DNA from: Gemmatimonadales bacterium | GTDB taxonomy: Bacteria > Krumholzibacteriota > Krumholzibacteriia > LZORAL124-64-63 | Assembly: GCA_019038745.1 (NCBI GenBank) | Contig: JAHOYV010000044.1 | Span: 1-64,000, forward strand | Direction of reading: 5' to 3' | DNA: 64,000 bases | In this document: piece after piece, positions 51,853 through 61,038 of the stretch | How positions within the stretch are numbered: the stretch's first letter is position 1 | Layout: the number at the start of each line of letters is the position of its first letter | Notes under the pieces: model-generated | What the model was told of the DNA's origin: nothing | The model's input: only the letters and a program-made list of their open reading frames with translations | Databases searched by the model: none | Made by a program: the position numbers and the translations under genes

Positions 51853-53673
51853 ATGTGTGGAATCGTTGGTGTTACCGGAACCAGGGAAGCGGCCAAGGTC
51901 CTGATCGAAGGACTGAAGCGTTTGGAATATCGCGGCTATGACAGCGCGGGGGTCGCCATCGTGAATGCCGAGGGGCAGGTGGTGGTCAAGGAGAAGGGAA
52001 AAATCAGCAATCTGGAAGCTGATCTCAACTGGTCCCAGTTGGAAGGTGACTGCGGAATTGCCCATACACGATGGGCTACGCACGGAGCTCCCAACAAGGT
52101 GAACGCCCACCCCCACGTGTCCGGAGATCTGGCCGTTGTACACAATGGGATCATCGAAAACTTCGGTGCCCTGAAGGTGCAGCTGGCCAAGAAGGGCCAC
52201 GTTTTTACTTCCGACACCGATTCCGAAGTTCTGACCCACCTGATCGACGACTTCTATGATGGAGACCTGGTTGAGGCCGTTCAGCTTGCCCTCGGGGTTG
52301 TACATGGAGCCTACGGGATCGCCGTAACCCACAAGGATTTCCCCGAAATGATTGTCGGGGCCCGCAAAGGCAGCCCGCTGGTTGTCGGTATCGGCGACGG
52401 CGTGAATTATCTGGCCAGCGATGTGGCCGCCATCATGGGACACACTCGCCAGGTAATGTACCTCGACGATGGAGAGATGGTGACGCTGACTCCGCAGGGC
52501 GTTACTACGACCACCATCACCAACGAGGACATCATCAAGGAGATCCAGGAAATCACCTGGGACCTGGGACAGATCCAAAAGGGCGGCTATGAGCACTTCA
52601 TGCTCAAGGAGATATTCGAACAGCCCCAGACTATTCGCGACTCCTTCCGCGGGCGTATCCTGGCCGAGAGTGGGGATGTCAAGCTGGGCGGTATTCAGCT
52701 GACGGATTGGGAACTGCGTAATATCCGTCGCATCATAATTCTTGCCTGCGGCACTTCCTGGCACGCCGGTCTGGTGGGTGAGTACCTGCTGGAGGAGTAT
52801 GCCCACATCCCGGTGGAGGTGGAGTACGCCAGCGAGTTCCGCTACCGCTCCCCGATCATAGAGCCGGGCACGTTGTGTCTGGTGATCAGCCAGAGCGGGG
52901 AGACCATCGATACGCTGGAGGCCATGCGCGAGGCCAAGCGCAAGGGCGCCAAAATCCTGGGCATTACAAATGTCGTGGGATCGACGATAGCTCGTGAGAG
53001 CGAGGGCGGGATCTACATCCACGCCGGGCCCGAGATCGGCGTCGCCTCGACCAAGGCTTTCACCAGTCAGGTCACCATTCTCGGTCTGCTGACCATTCTG
53101 CTCGGACGCCGGACTCGTCTCAACGCCGACCGGGGCAAGCAGATGCTCCAGGAATTGGAACGGGTTCCGGATTTGGTCCAGATGGTTCTGGACCACTCAG
53201 ATGCCATCCAGGAGATTGCCCAGGTCTATGCCAAGCACACGAACTGTTTGTATCTGGGGCGCGGTCTGAACTTTCCCATCGCCCTGGAAGGCGCCCTGAA
53301 GTTGAAGGAGATCAGCTACATTCACGCTGAGGGATATCCCGCAGCGGAAATGAAGCATGGGCCCATTGCCCTGATCGATCCGGACATGCCGGTCGTGGTT
53401 CTGGCAATCAAGGACGGCAGTTACGATAAGATAGTCGGCAACGTACAGGAAGTGCGGGCTCGTGACGGCAAGATCATCAGTATCGTCACAGAAGGGGATA
53501 CCGAGATCGCTGCTCTCAGCGACCACGTGATCACGATCCCGGACACAATGAACTTCTGGACCCCCTTGCTGTCGGTGATTCCGCTGCAGCTGCTTGCCTA
53601 TCACATCGCGGTCCTGCGGGGTGAAGATGTTGACCAGCCACGGAATTTGGCCAAGGCCGTGACTGTCGAGTAA
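51853..53673 (+). CDS. glmS: Glutamine-fructose-6-phosphate aminotransferase (isomerizing)
   Basis: A 606-residue enzyme that makes glucosamine-6-phosphate from fructose-6-phosphate and glutamine, the first step of amino-sugar synthesis. Catalytic Cys2 follows the initiator Met (MCGIVGVTGT). The glutaminase domain includes AHTRWATHGAP and HNGIIEN. The two SIS domains include the sugar-binding CGTSWHAG, ISQSGETIDTL and the C-terminal KAVTVE. ATG 51853 lies after CAGGAGGG. No glmS ribozyme is seen: the gap to glmM is only four bases. Confidence 0.97.
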   Translation: MCGIVGVTGTREAAKVLIEGLKRLEYRGYDSAGVAIVNAEGQVVVKEKGKISNLEADLNWSQLEGDCGIAHTRWATHGAPNKVNAHPHVSGDLAVVHNGIIENFGALKVQLAKKGHVFTSDTDSEVLTHLIDDFYDGDLVEAVQLALGVVHGAYGIAVTHKDFPEMIVGARKGSPLVVGIGDGVNYLASDVAAIMGHTRQVMYLDDGEMVTLTPQGVTTTTITNEDIIKEIQEITWDLGQIQKGGYEHFMLKEIFEQPQTIRDSFRGRILAESGDVKLGGIQLTDWELRNIRRIIILACGTSWHAGLVGEYLLEEYAHIPVEVEYASEFRYRSPIIEPGTLCLVISQSGETIDTLEAMREAKRKGAKILGITNVVGSTIARESEGGIYIHAGPEIGVASTKAFTSQVTILGLLTILLGRRTRLNADRGKQMLQELERVPDLVQMVLDHSDAIQEIAQVYAKHTNCLYLGRGLNFPIALEGALKLKEISYIHAEGYPAAEMKHGPIALIDPDMPVVVLAIKDGSYDKIVGNVQEVRARDGKIISIVTEGDTEIAALSDHVITIPDTMNFWTPLLSVIPLQLLAYHIAVLRGEDVDQPRNLAKAVTVE

Positions 53674-53741
53674 TATTCACGCAACAATCCAGCTAAGGGT
53701 AGCTGAGTGGCCACCCTGTCCCTAGGTATAAGGAGAGAAAC

Positions 53742-54131
53742 GTGACCCGTAAGATCATACAGACCGATAACGCTCCAGCTGCCATCGGTCCCTACAGTCA
53801 AGCCAACGCCAATGGTGGGTTCCTCTTTACGGCAGGACAAATTCCACTGGACCCCGTTACAATGGAGGTCGTGGGGGAGACCGCTCCCGAGCAGGCTCGC
53901 CAAGCGCTGGTGAATGCCCGGGAGGTCGTGAAGGCTGGTGGATTGACCCTGGATGACGTGGTGAAGGTAACGGTTTTCATCCTGGATATGGGACAGTTCG
54001 CCGCGATCAACGAGGTCTACCAGGAGTTCTTTGGTGAAAGGCCGCCGGCCCGTTCGGTGGTCGAGGTTTCCCGTCTGCCCAAAGATGTGCTGGTGGAGAT
54101 TGAGATGGTTGCTTATGGTGAAAGTAATTGA
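53742..54131 (+). CDS. ridA: RidA/YjgF-family enamine/imine deaminase
   Basis: A 129-residue trimeric enzyme that hydrolyses reactive 2-aminoacrylate/imine intermediates. Conserved segments: AIGPYSQANANGG, FTAGQIPLDP, ARQALVNAREVVKAGG, VVKVTVFILDM, and PARSVVEVSRLPKDVLVEIEMVA with the active Arg in PARS and terminal Glu. GTG start behind AAGGAGAGAAAC. It lies 53 bases before tRNA-Sec. Confidence 0.94.
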   Translation: MTRKIIQTDNAPAAIGPYSQANANGGFLFTAGQIPLDPVTMEVVGETAPEQARQALVNAREVVKAGGLTLDDVVKVTVFILDMGQFAAINEVYQEFFGERPPARSVVEVSRLPKDVLVEIEMVAYGESN

Positions 54132-54183
54132 TAAATTTTGGTGGCTGGTTTCCGGATGGCCGAATCGGCCCCATGAAACAGGT

Positions 54184-54281
54184 GGGAATGAGTGTGGTCT
54201 GGTGACTGCCGGGGACTTCAAATCCTTATGTCGGGCGCGTAAACCGTCCGAGGTGGGTTCGATTCCCACACATTCCCGCCA
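54184..54281 (+). tRNA. selC: tRNA-Sec (selenocysteine, anticodon TCA)
   Basis: A 98-base tRNA with every diagnostic feature of bacterial tRNA-Sec. Acceptor GGGAATG (54184-54190) pairs with CATTCCC (54271-54277), then G-CCA; the eighth pair of a Sec-type 8+5 stem is an A-A mismatch. The D-stem is six pairs (GTGGTC/GACTGC) with a TGGT loop. The anticodon loop is CTTCAAA with TCA at 54218-54220. A long variable arm has seven pairs (TCGGGCG/CGTCCGA), and the T-arm is GTGGGTTCGATTCCCAC. It decodes UGA at SECIS-bearing mRNAs with SelA, SelB and SelD. Confidence 0.93.
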
Positions 54282-54293
54282 TCTTTGTCTGCC

Positions 54294-55199
54294 ATGATCC
54301 ATATCACCGTCATCGCCAACCCTTTTGCTGGAGCGGCCCGGGGTAGGCTTTCCGGCGCCCAGGCTGTTGCCTTGCTGACAAAGCGAGGATTCCAGGTCGA
54401 ACTGTGCTTGACCAAGGGGGTCGGCCACGCGTCTTCCCTGGCGGCCGAAGTTGCAGCTACAGCCGGCGATCAAGGCATGGTGGTCGTCGTCGGTGGGGAC
54501 GGCACTATTCATGAGGTCGCCCAGGTACTGGCCGGAACCAGTTGTCCACTGGGGGTGTTGCCCTCCGGCAGCGGTAACGATTTTGCCGTCGGTATCGGCT
54601 GTCCTACGGTTCAGGCCGGTCTGGACGCCATCACCGACGGCAGGGAACAGGAAATTGACGTCTGTGCCCTTGACGGAAGACCCTTCGTCAATTCGATGGG
54701 GCTTTTGGCCAGTGGAGCAATTTCCGGTACTGCGTCAGGGTTTTGGCGTTGGCTGGGTAGTGGGCGGTATGTAGTCGCGTCCCTGTTGACGATTCTGACC
54801 TACCGGGGACAGGATGTGGATTGGGTTATCTCCGGTTCGTCTCTCGACGTTTCGCAGGAACGGTTGAGCGGGGAATTCCTGTTGGCCGAATTCTGTAACG
54901 GGCCTCTAACCGGTGGGGGGTTCCGGTTGGGCGATAACGTCGATTTGGCCGACGGCCTGCTGGACCTCTGCCTGGTCCGACCGATCGGCCTGGTGGCTGG
55001 GTTGGGAATCCTTCCCGGCGCTGCGGCCGGCAGGATGATAGAGCACCCTGCGTTTTCCCGATTCAAAAGTCGGCGTGTCGGGTTCAAAACCGAAAAGCCC
55101 GTGCCCTACCACCTTGACGGTGAGCCGGGGATTCTCGAGGCCGGATCACATCGGGTCGAAGTGTTGGAGAAAAAGCTGAAGGTGATGGTGCCTGCGTGA
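54294..55199 (+). CDS. Diacylglycerol kinase-type lipid kinase (DagK/YegS family)
   Basis: A 301-residue cytoplasmic lipid kinase. The ATP-binding loop GGDGTIHEV and the segment LGVLPSGSGNDFA are typical of the DAGK catalytic domain, with NPFAGAARG at the N terminus and HLDGEPG near the end. It would phosphorylate diacylglycerol or a related lipid. The ATG lies 13 bases after tRNA-Sec. It overlaps the DUF5683-like gene by four bases. Confidence 0.9.
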   Translation: MIHITVIANPFAGAARGRLSGAQAVALLTKRGFQVELCLTKGVGHASSLAAEVAATAGDQGMVVVVGGDGTIHEVAQVLAGTSCPLGVLPSGSGNDFAVGIGCPTVQAGLDAITDGREQEIDVCALDGRPFVNSMGLLASGAISGTASGFWRWLGSGRYVVASLLTILTYRGQDVDWVISGSSLDVSQERLSGEFLLAEFCNGPLTGGGFRLGDNVDLADGLLDLCLVRPIGLVAGLGILPGAAAGRMIEHPAFSRFKSRRVGFKTEKPVPYHLDGEPGILEAGSHRVEVLEKKLKVMVPA

Positions 55200-55840
55200 G
55201 TCAAATGCTCAGTACTGTGTTGCCCATCATGGTCCTGTCCCTTTTGCTGGGCTGGTCGGGATCCGCCACGGCTCAAGCAGAGGCTGAATCTGCTGCGGAT
55301 GTCCCGGTAGAGGGCATCTTTTCAGCAACACCGGATTCCGTAGTCGGGCCGGTACCTGCCTTGCTGGCGGCGGAGGAGGTGGACCTGTGGTCGACCGGGG
55401 TCAGCCCCGCCGGAGCGGTCCTGATGTCCCCAATTTTCCCGGGTTGGGGTCAACTATACTCGGAGAATGGCTGGCGGGGGGCCCTGGCCTTCGGTTCCCA
55501 GATGTGGTTCTGGTCGCGATTGGTGACCCGAGACCAGCGGGCCGTCAGGGCTAGGAATTTTGCCGAAACTTTTGCTGCGGGCGACGCCAACCGTACCCTG
55601 TACAACCAGATTGCGGAGGAGAACTGGGAGCAGATGCGGGACTATGCCTGGTGGTCAGCTGGTGCCATGTTCATCATTTCCCTGGATGCCTACGTGGGCT
55701 CCCACCTGTTTAACTTCGATGAGGATCCGGTGCCGGTTCCGAACCGCTATGAGGATATTTTTGATCAGCCGGGAGGTAGCATGCCCGGGTCGGTTGAGGT
55801 TTACTCCATTGTGGTCATGCAGTGGCAGTACCGGTTTTGA
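55196..55840 (+). CDS. DUF5683-like exported membrane protein
   Basis: A 214-residue protein starting GTG in a GTGA overlap with the kinase stop. Signal helix (MLSTVLPIMVLSLLLGWSGSATA), a Glu/Ala-rich linker, then the conserved SPIFPGWGQLYSENGWRGALAF, RDYAWWSAGAMFIISLDAYVGSHLFNFD and a final strand (VMQWQYRF) that may be an outer-membrane anchor. DUF5683 is common in the FCB group and has no known role. Confidence 0.8.
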   Translation: MSQMLSTVLPIMVLSLLLGWSGSATAQAEAESAADVPVEGIFSATPDSVVGPVPALLAAEEVDLWSTGVSPAGAVLMSPIFPGWGQLYSENGWRGALAFGSQMWFWSRLVTRDQRAVRARNFAETFAAGDANRTLYNQIAEENWEQMRDYAWWSAGAMFIISLDAYVGSHLFNFDEDPVPVPNRYEDIFDQPGGSMPGSVEVYSIVVMQWQYRF

Positions 55841-56001
55841 GTCGGGGAACTCTTTCCCAAACCCGGGTTTCCCCCACTGGAATTCTCCGGAAAATATCAC
55901 AGGTTGTCCAAAAACCCCCAGGGACCTATTCTTCTGGGTCATGAATAGGTTCGCCGTGTGGCGAGCTGGCCCGAAATTGCCAGGAGCGTGCCTCGATAAT
56001 C

Positions 56002-57807
56002 ATGTCTTTTAACAGGGAATACACCCGCAACTTCTGCATTATTGCCCATATCGACCACGGGAAGAGTACCCTGGCCGATCGCCTTCTCGAAGTAACAGGG
56101 ACCCTCAAAGGCAAGGAATTGCAAGAGCAGGTCCTGGATTCCATGGATTTGGAACGGGAACGCGGAATCACCATCAAAAGTCACCCCATCCGCATGGACT
56201 ACCGTGACCAAGAGGGCAAGGCCTGGGTCCTGAACCTGATCGATACGCCGGGTCACGTGGATTTCCATTACGAAGTTAGCCGCAGCCTGGCCGCTTGCGA
56301 AGGCGCACTGCTGGTTGTGGATGCCGTGCAGGGTGTGCAGGCCCAGACCATCAACAACATGTACCTCGCCATTGAACACGATCTGGCCATTGTGCCGGTG
56401 ATCAACAAAATCGACCTGCCCGCCGCGCGGCCCGAGTACGTGCAGGAACAGTTCATCGATCTGCTGGGTTGCGATCCCGACGAGATTCACATGGTCAGCG
56501 CCAAAACAGGCGAAGGAATTCCCCAACTCCTTGAGGCCATCATCGCCGAAGTACCGGCGCCCGTCGGGGACCCGTCCACCCAGGCCAAAGCCTTGATTTT
56601 CGACTCCATCTTTGATCCCTACGTCGGGGCGGTGGCCTATGTGCGCATGTTCGGGGGCATGATCCGCAAGGGCCAAAAGATAAAATTGATGAGTAACGAT
56701 TTACAGTTCGAAGTGGGAGACCTGGGCTGGTTTCGTCTCGATCGGATCGGGCAAAAATCCCTTGAGGCCGGAGAAGTGGGGTACATCGCCACCGGGGCCA
56801 AGGATGTGCGTCATATCCGGGTAGGCGACACCATCACGTTGGCGGAGGATCCCTGTGCCGAGCCATGGCCGGGATATGCCGAGGCCAAACCGATGGTATT
56901 TTCCGGGCTATACCCCACGGACAACGATCAATACGATGATCTGCTGGAGGCTCTGCAGAAGCTTCAGATGAACGATGCTTCGCTCAGTTGGGAGAAAGAG
57001 AGCAGCGCCGCCCTGGGCTTCGGTTTCCGCTGTGGATTCCTGGGTTTACTGCACCTGGAGATCATTCAGGAACGGTTGGAACGCGAATACAACCTGAACC
57101 TGATCGCTACCCTGCCCAACGTGGAGTACGAAGTCCTGCTGAGAGACGGGTCGGTAGAGCGTTGCGAGAATCCGGCTCTGCTGCCCGACGCCAAGGACAT
57201 TCAGGAGATTCGAGAGCCCATCGTTCACGCCTCGGTGATTACACCCAAGGAATTTGTCGGTCCTGTGATCCAGATTTCCCTGGATCGCCGAGGTGTACAG
57301 ACCAAGATGGAGTACCTCGATACCGAACGGGTGAACATCGACTTCGATCTTCCCCTGAACGAGCTTGTGGTCGACTATTACGACAAACTGAAATCGGTGA
57401 CCAAGGGATATGCCTCCCTGGACTACGAATACCGGCGGCACCGAGCAGATGATCTGGTGCGGTTGGATATTGTTCTCAACGGGGACCTGGTCGACGCCTT
57501 GACCTGTATTGTACATCGGGAAAACGCCTACAGCTGGGGCCTGAAGCTCTGTCAGAAGCTAAAGGAACTGATTCCCCGCCAGATGTTCGCCGTGGCCATC
57601 CAGGCCGCCGTGGGCTCGCGGGTCCTGGCCCGGACAAGCGTCAGGCCCTTCCGGAAGAATGTTACAGCCAAGTGTTACGGAGGCGATATCTCTCGCAAGA
57701 GAAAGCTTCTCGAGAAACAAAAAGAAGGCAAGAAACGCATGAAACAGGTCGGATCCGTGGAAATTCCACAAGATGCTTTCCTGGCCGTGCTGAAAGTCGA
57801 ACGCTGA
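56002..57807 (+). CDS. lepA: Elongation factor 4 (LepA)
   Basis: A 601-residue ribosome-associated GTPase that affects initiation and stress translation. G motifs [25 protein letters not shown] and NKIDLP are present, followed by domains II-V and the LepA-specific C-terminal domain ending KNVTAKCYGGDISRKRKLLEKQKEGKKRMKQ. The ATG is at 56002, behind GGAGCGTGCCTCGATAATC-type sequence. Its stop lies within a 14-base tandem duplication (57797-57824). Confidence 0.97.
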   Translation: MSFNREYTRNFCIIAHIDHGKSTLADRLLEVTGTLKGKELQEQVLDSMDLERERGITIKSHPIRMDYRDQEGKAWVLNLIDTPGHVDFHYEVSRSLAACEGALLVVDAVQGVQAQTINNMYLAIEHDLAIVPVINKIDLPAARPEYVQEQFIDLLGCDPDEIHMVSAKTGEGIPQLLEAIIAEVPAPVGDPSTQAKALIFDSIFDPYVGAVAYVRMFGGMIRKGQKIKLMSNDLQFEVGDLGWFRLDRIGQKSLEAGEVGYIATGAKDVRHIRVGDTITLAEDPCAEPWPGYAEAKPMVFSGLYPTDNDQYDDLLEALQKLQMNDASLSWEKESSAALGFGFRCGFLGLLHLEIIQERLEREYNLNLIATLPNVEYEVLLRDGSVERCENPALLPDAKDIQEIREPIVHASVITPKEFVGPVIQISLDRRGVQTKMEYLDTERVNIDFDLPLNELVVDYYDKLKSVTKGYASLDYEYRRHRADDLVRLDIVLNGDLVDALTCIVHRENAYSWGLKLCQKLKELIPRQMFAVAIQAAVGSRVLARTSVRPFRKNVTAKCYGGDISRKRKLLEKQKEGKKRMKQVGSVEIPQDAFLAVLKVER

Positions 57808-57838
57808 AAATCGAACGCTGAAAATTTGGAGTCGAAAT

Positions 57839-58642
57839 ATGGCGAAGAAGAAGAAGGCTGAAGTGGACGACAAGGGTGAGGCCCAAGGTAAAGGAAAGGG
57901 CAAGGTCAAGGCCAAGAAAAAGGATAATATCTTCCTGGAATACGCCAAAGCCATCGGGACGGCTTTGCTGATTGCCATGGTTCTCCGTCAGTTTCTGTTC
58001 CAGGCTTTTCGCATACCTACCGGGTCGATGTTGGAAACCCTGCAGATCGGCGACTACCTCTTCGTGAACAAATTCATCTACGGGGCCAAGACGCCGGACC
58101 GCCTCAAGCTCTGGAAATGGACTATCGTCGACGATCTGCCCGTTCTGCAGCTGCCCGCTATTCGGCCGCCCCGGCAAGGTGACATCATAGTTTTCGAGTA
58201 TCCCAAGGATCGTAATTTAGACTACATCAAACGCTGTGTGGCCGCCGCGGGCGATACCGTGGCCGTTCGCCAGGGGGTTCTGTACGTCAATGGGGAGATC
58301 TACGAATCCAACTTTGCCGAGCGGGATGGGGATCACTCCTGCATCCCCTCCTGGACTGATCCCGAAAGTTGTCCGGCGCCTCGAGCCAAGCATGACCAGG
58401 CTTCCTATGTTCGCAACCAACGCAACCATCAGTGGCCCTGGCCGGGCATGCCGGATCCCTACATCGTGCCCGAGGGGCATATCTTCATGATGGGTGACAA
58501 CCGTTATAACAGCATGGATAGCCGTTACTGGGGTCCACTGGATATGAAACTTCTGCGCGGCAAGGCCATCTTCCTGTACTGGTCCTGGGATGGGGAACGA
58601 CACTTGCCGCGGATCAGTCGCATCGGGGACCTGATCCGTTGA
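57839..58642 (+). CDS. lepB: Signal peptidase I
   Basis: A 267-residue serine protease of the inner membrane. After a Lys-rich N-terminal tail (MAKKKKAEVDD... about 30 residues) come a helix (AIGTALLIAMVL) and the catalytic domain. Ser63 is in FRIPTGSML and Lys131 in DYIKRCVAAAGD; the C-terminal box MMGDNRYNSMDSRYWG is intact. It cleaves Sec/Tat signal peptides, as needed for the many exported proteins here. It follows lepA by 31 bases. Confidence 0.95.
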   Translation: MAKKKKAEVDDKGEAQGKGKGKVKAKKKDNIFLEYAKAIGTALLIAMVLRQFLFQAFRIPTGSMLETLQIGDYLFVNKFIYGAKTPDRLKLWKWTIVDDLPVLQLPAIRPPRQGDIIVFEYPKDRNLDYIKRCVAAAGDTVAVRQGVLYVNGEIYESNFAERDGDHSCIPSWTDPESCPAPRAKHDQASYVRNQRNHQWPWPGMPDPYIVPEGHIFMMGDNRYNSMDSRYWGPLDMKLLRGKAIFLYWSWDGERHLPRISRIGDLIR

Positions 58643-58666
58643 TCCGTAGACTTTGCCGGAGGCGTC

Positions 58667-59791
58667 GTGGGCCTGTACATCCACGTTCCATTTTGTGGTT
58701 CGATCTGTTCATATTGTCATTTCGCCAGGACGTCGGTCCACGACCGATCCTCTCGTGAGCAATATGTGGATGGTGTGCTGGCCGAGCTGGCCCTGCGTGG
58801 CGAAAAATGCCGGGTACTGGGTGACGGGATGCGCCCGTTGGATACGGCCTATTTTGGGGGGGGGACCCCTTCCCTGCTCGAACCGGACCTCATGCGTCGC
58901 CTGGTCACAGGCACAGTCGGTACTTTTGATCCGGCTCCCGATTTCGAGTTTACGGCAGAGGCCAATCCCGAATCGTTGACCCGGGAGCTGGCCGAGGTTT
59001 GGCTGGACCTGGGTATCGAACGGGTGAGCTTGGGAGTGCAGAGCCTGCAGGATGATGTGCTGCGCGTGTTGGGACGGTCCTGCAATTCCGTAATGGCCCG
59101 CCAAGCCCTCAAACTTGCTTGCGGGATTTTTCCCCGAGTGTCTGCAGACTGGATCCTGGGCCCCGACCTGCGCATCGATTATTTGCTGGCCGAGCTGAGC
59201 GAGGCGGCCGATCTGGGCGTAGAGCATTTCTCTCTCTACATTCTTGAGATCCACCAGGGGACGGCCTTGCAGCAGGATGTTCGCAGGGGTCGCCTGGTTT
59301 TGCCTGGTGATGAGCTTACTGAACGGTTGTACTTGGCTGCAGGAGAGCATCTTGAGAAGCTGGGCATTGAGCAGTACGAAGTGGCCAATTTTTCCAGGCC
59401 GGGGGCGGAGTCGCGGCACAACGGTAATTACTGGAACGGTAGACCGTACCTGGGCCTGGGACCCGGAGCCCATGGTTTCTGGGGGCGTCGACGGTATGCC
59501 AATGAGGCGGATCCCGACCGTTGGTCTGAAGCATTGGCTTCGGGACGCCTGCCCGAGGCGGAAGTCGACCCGCTTGACCTTCCCGCGCGCCGTTTGGAGA
59601 GGGCAATCCTGGCTTTGCGCACTTGTCGGGGTTTGCCTTTGGACTGGTTGCCTGCCCAAACCCTGGATCTGGAAAAAGGCCAGGCGATGGGCTGGTGGAA
59701 GGTGAACGGGGACCGTTTGATCCTTACCCGGCTTGGGTTTCTGCGTGTCGACGGGTTCGAGGAAGCGCTGGCGGGCCGGATTTTGTCCTAA
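58667..59791 (+). CDS. hemW: HemW-like radical SAM protein (heme chaperone family)
   Basis: A 374-residue radical-SAM protein: CxxxCxxC at C10, C14, C17 (PFCGSICSYCHF), Gly-rich loop FGGGTPSLL, TAEANPESL, ERVSLGVQSLQDDVL and the HemW-type QYEVANFSRPGAESRHN. HemW inserts heme into target proteins; the older annotation was oxygen-independent coproporphyrinogen oxidase, but the HemN-specific N terminus and tail are missing. GTG start behind GCCGGAGGCGTC. Order lepA-(lepB)-hemW-hrcA is widely conserved. Confidence 0.9.
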   Translation: MGLYIHVPFCGSICSYCHFARTSVHDRSSREQYVDGVLAELALRGEKCRVLGDGMRPLDTAYFGGGTPSLLEPDLMRRLVTGTVGTFDPAPDFEFTAEANPESLTRELAEVWLDLGIERVSLGVQSLQDDVLRVLGRSCNSVMARQALKLACGIFPRVSADWILGPDLRIDYLLAELSEAADLGVEHFSLYILEIHQGTALQQDVRRGRLVLPGDELTERLYLAAGEHLEKLGIEQYEVANFSRPGAESRHNGNYWNGRPYLGLGPGAHGFWGRRRYANEADPDRWSEALASGRLPEAEVDPLDLPARRLERAILALRTCRGLPLDWLPAQTLDLEKGQAMGWWKVNGDRLILTRLGFLRVDGFEEALAGRILS

Positions 59792-59909
59792 ACCCACTCA
59801 TTTAATGGCGGGGGAGGGATGAAAGCGGGGGTTGGCACACGGATTTCGGAATGATTACATTTGCCTGCTGGAATTATCACCTGACTGCGAAAGGTTTTGC
59901 GGACTGGAA

Positions 59910-60962
59910 ATGAAAGACCTCGGATCACGTTCCCTGGAAATATTGGACGCCGTAGTGCGCCTGAACATCGAAACCGGTCGCCCCGTCAGTTCCGGGCTTG
60001 TCGAGCGATCTCTTAACCGGGGTATTTCCTCGGCGACCATTCGTTCGGTGATGAAGGGGTTGGAGGGAGCCGGCTATCTGGACCAGCCGCACATCTCGGC
60101 AGGACGCCTTCCGACCGATACCGGTTTTCGGGTTTTTGTGGATCGACTGCAGGCGGGATGGTCACTGAGAAGAATCGATATTCCCGCCCAGGTGAGGCAG
60201 GTACTGGGTCGTAATATCAAGGACCCGATCGACAGTCAGGAGAGGGTCAAGGTCCTGGCCCAGTTGCTGAGTCGTTTGACTGATAACATCAGCATCATCC
60301 TCGGACCATCCTGGGACGAGGTCAAGGCCGTCAGGGTGGAAGCATATCCCCGCTCGGCACGACTCATGCTCATGGTAGTTATCCTGGACAATTCAAGGGT
60401 TCGAACGGGTCTTGTCGAGTTGGCCGAAGACCATGCCCCGGCGATAATCGAACAGGCTGCGGCCATCCTCACCGAGCGGATCCGGGGCCGGACCGTGGCT
60501 GAAATTCGTGGTGGTTGTTGGGAGTCTCCGGATCTATTGCGAACTCCGGCTTCTTGTTGTGCGGCCGCTTTGAGTCGGGCCGGCAGGAATCTGTTTCATG
60601 ACCTGGGTGAGGGCGAACTGGAACTTGAGGGTGTGGCCAATGTCCTGGATGAGCCGGAGTTCCGGGAGCCGGAACCCTTGAAGGCCCTGCTCAGGTTCAT
60701 CGAATCGCCCCGGAATATTCGCCGGTCACTGGATCGTTTGGGTTCCATGGACGATGGCCGATTCGGGGTTTGGATCGGATCTGAAAATCCCGTGGGACCC
60801 CTGCGTGGTTTTACGGTTTTGACGGGACGGTTCGAACTGGACGGTCGTCCAGGGACCTTGGCGGTTCTAGGACCACGGCGAATGTCCTACCAGCGGGCTT
60901 TCCAGGGAATCGAAATTATGCGCTACCTCGCTCGGGAGCAGACGAAGCGGGAAGCAAGCTGA
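59910..60962 (+). CDS. hrcA: Heat-inducible transcription repressor HrcA
   Basis: A 350-residue repressor of chaperone genes. The N-terminal winged helix starts KDLGSRSLEILDAVVRLNIETGRPVSSG and continues GISSATIRSVMKGLEGAGYL and HISAGRLPTD. The GAF-like middle and C-terminal GPRRMSYQRAFQGIEIMRYL follow. ATG 59910 fits the family start; an upstream TTG at 59832 would add 26 unrelated residues. I do not see a CIRCE operator in front of hrcA or grpE. Confidence 0.94.
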   Translation: MKDLGSRSLEILDAVVRLNIETGRPVSSGLVERSLNRGISSATIRSVMKGLEGAGYLDQPHISAGRLPTDTGFRVFVDRLQAGWSLRRIDIPAQVRQVLGRNIKDPIDSQERVKVLAQLLSRLTDNISIILGPSWDEVKAVRVEAYPRSARLMLMVVILDNSRVRTGLVELAEDHAPAIIEQAAAILTERIRGRTVAEIRGGCWESPDLLRTPASCCAAALSRAGRNLFHDLGEGELELEGVANVLDEPEFREPEPLKALLRFIESPRNIRRSLDRLGSMDDGRFGVWIGSENPVGPLRGFTVLTGRFELDGRPGTLAVLGPRRMSYQRAFQGIEIMRYLAREQTKREAS

Positions 60963-61038
60963 AACTCGGTAAAATGCTGCCGGGCAAGTTAGCCCGTCGG
61001 CTTTATGATACAAAACAACATGGGGAGGAAAATCGTCG

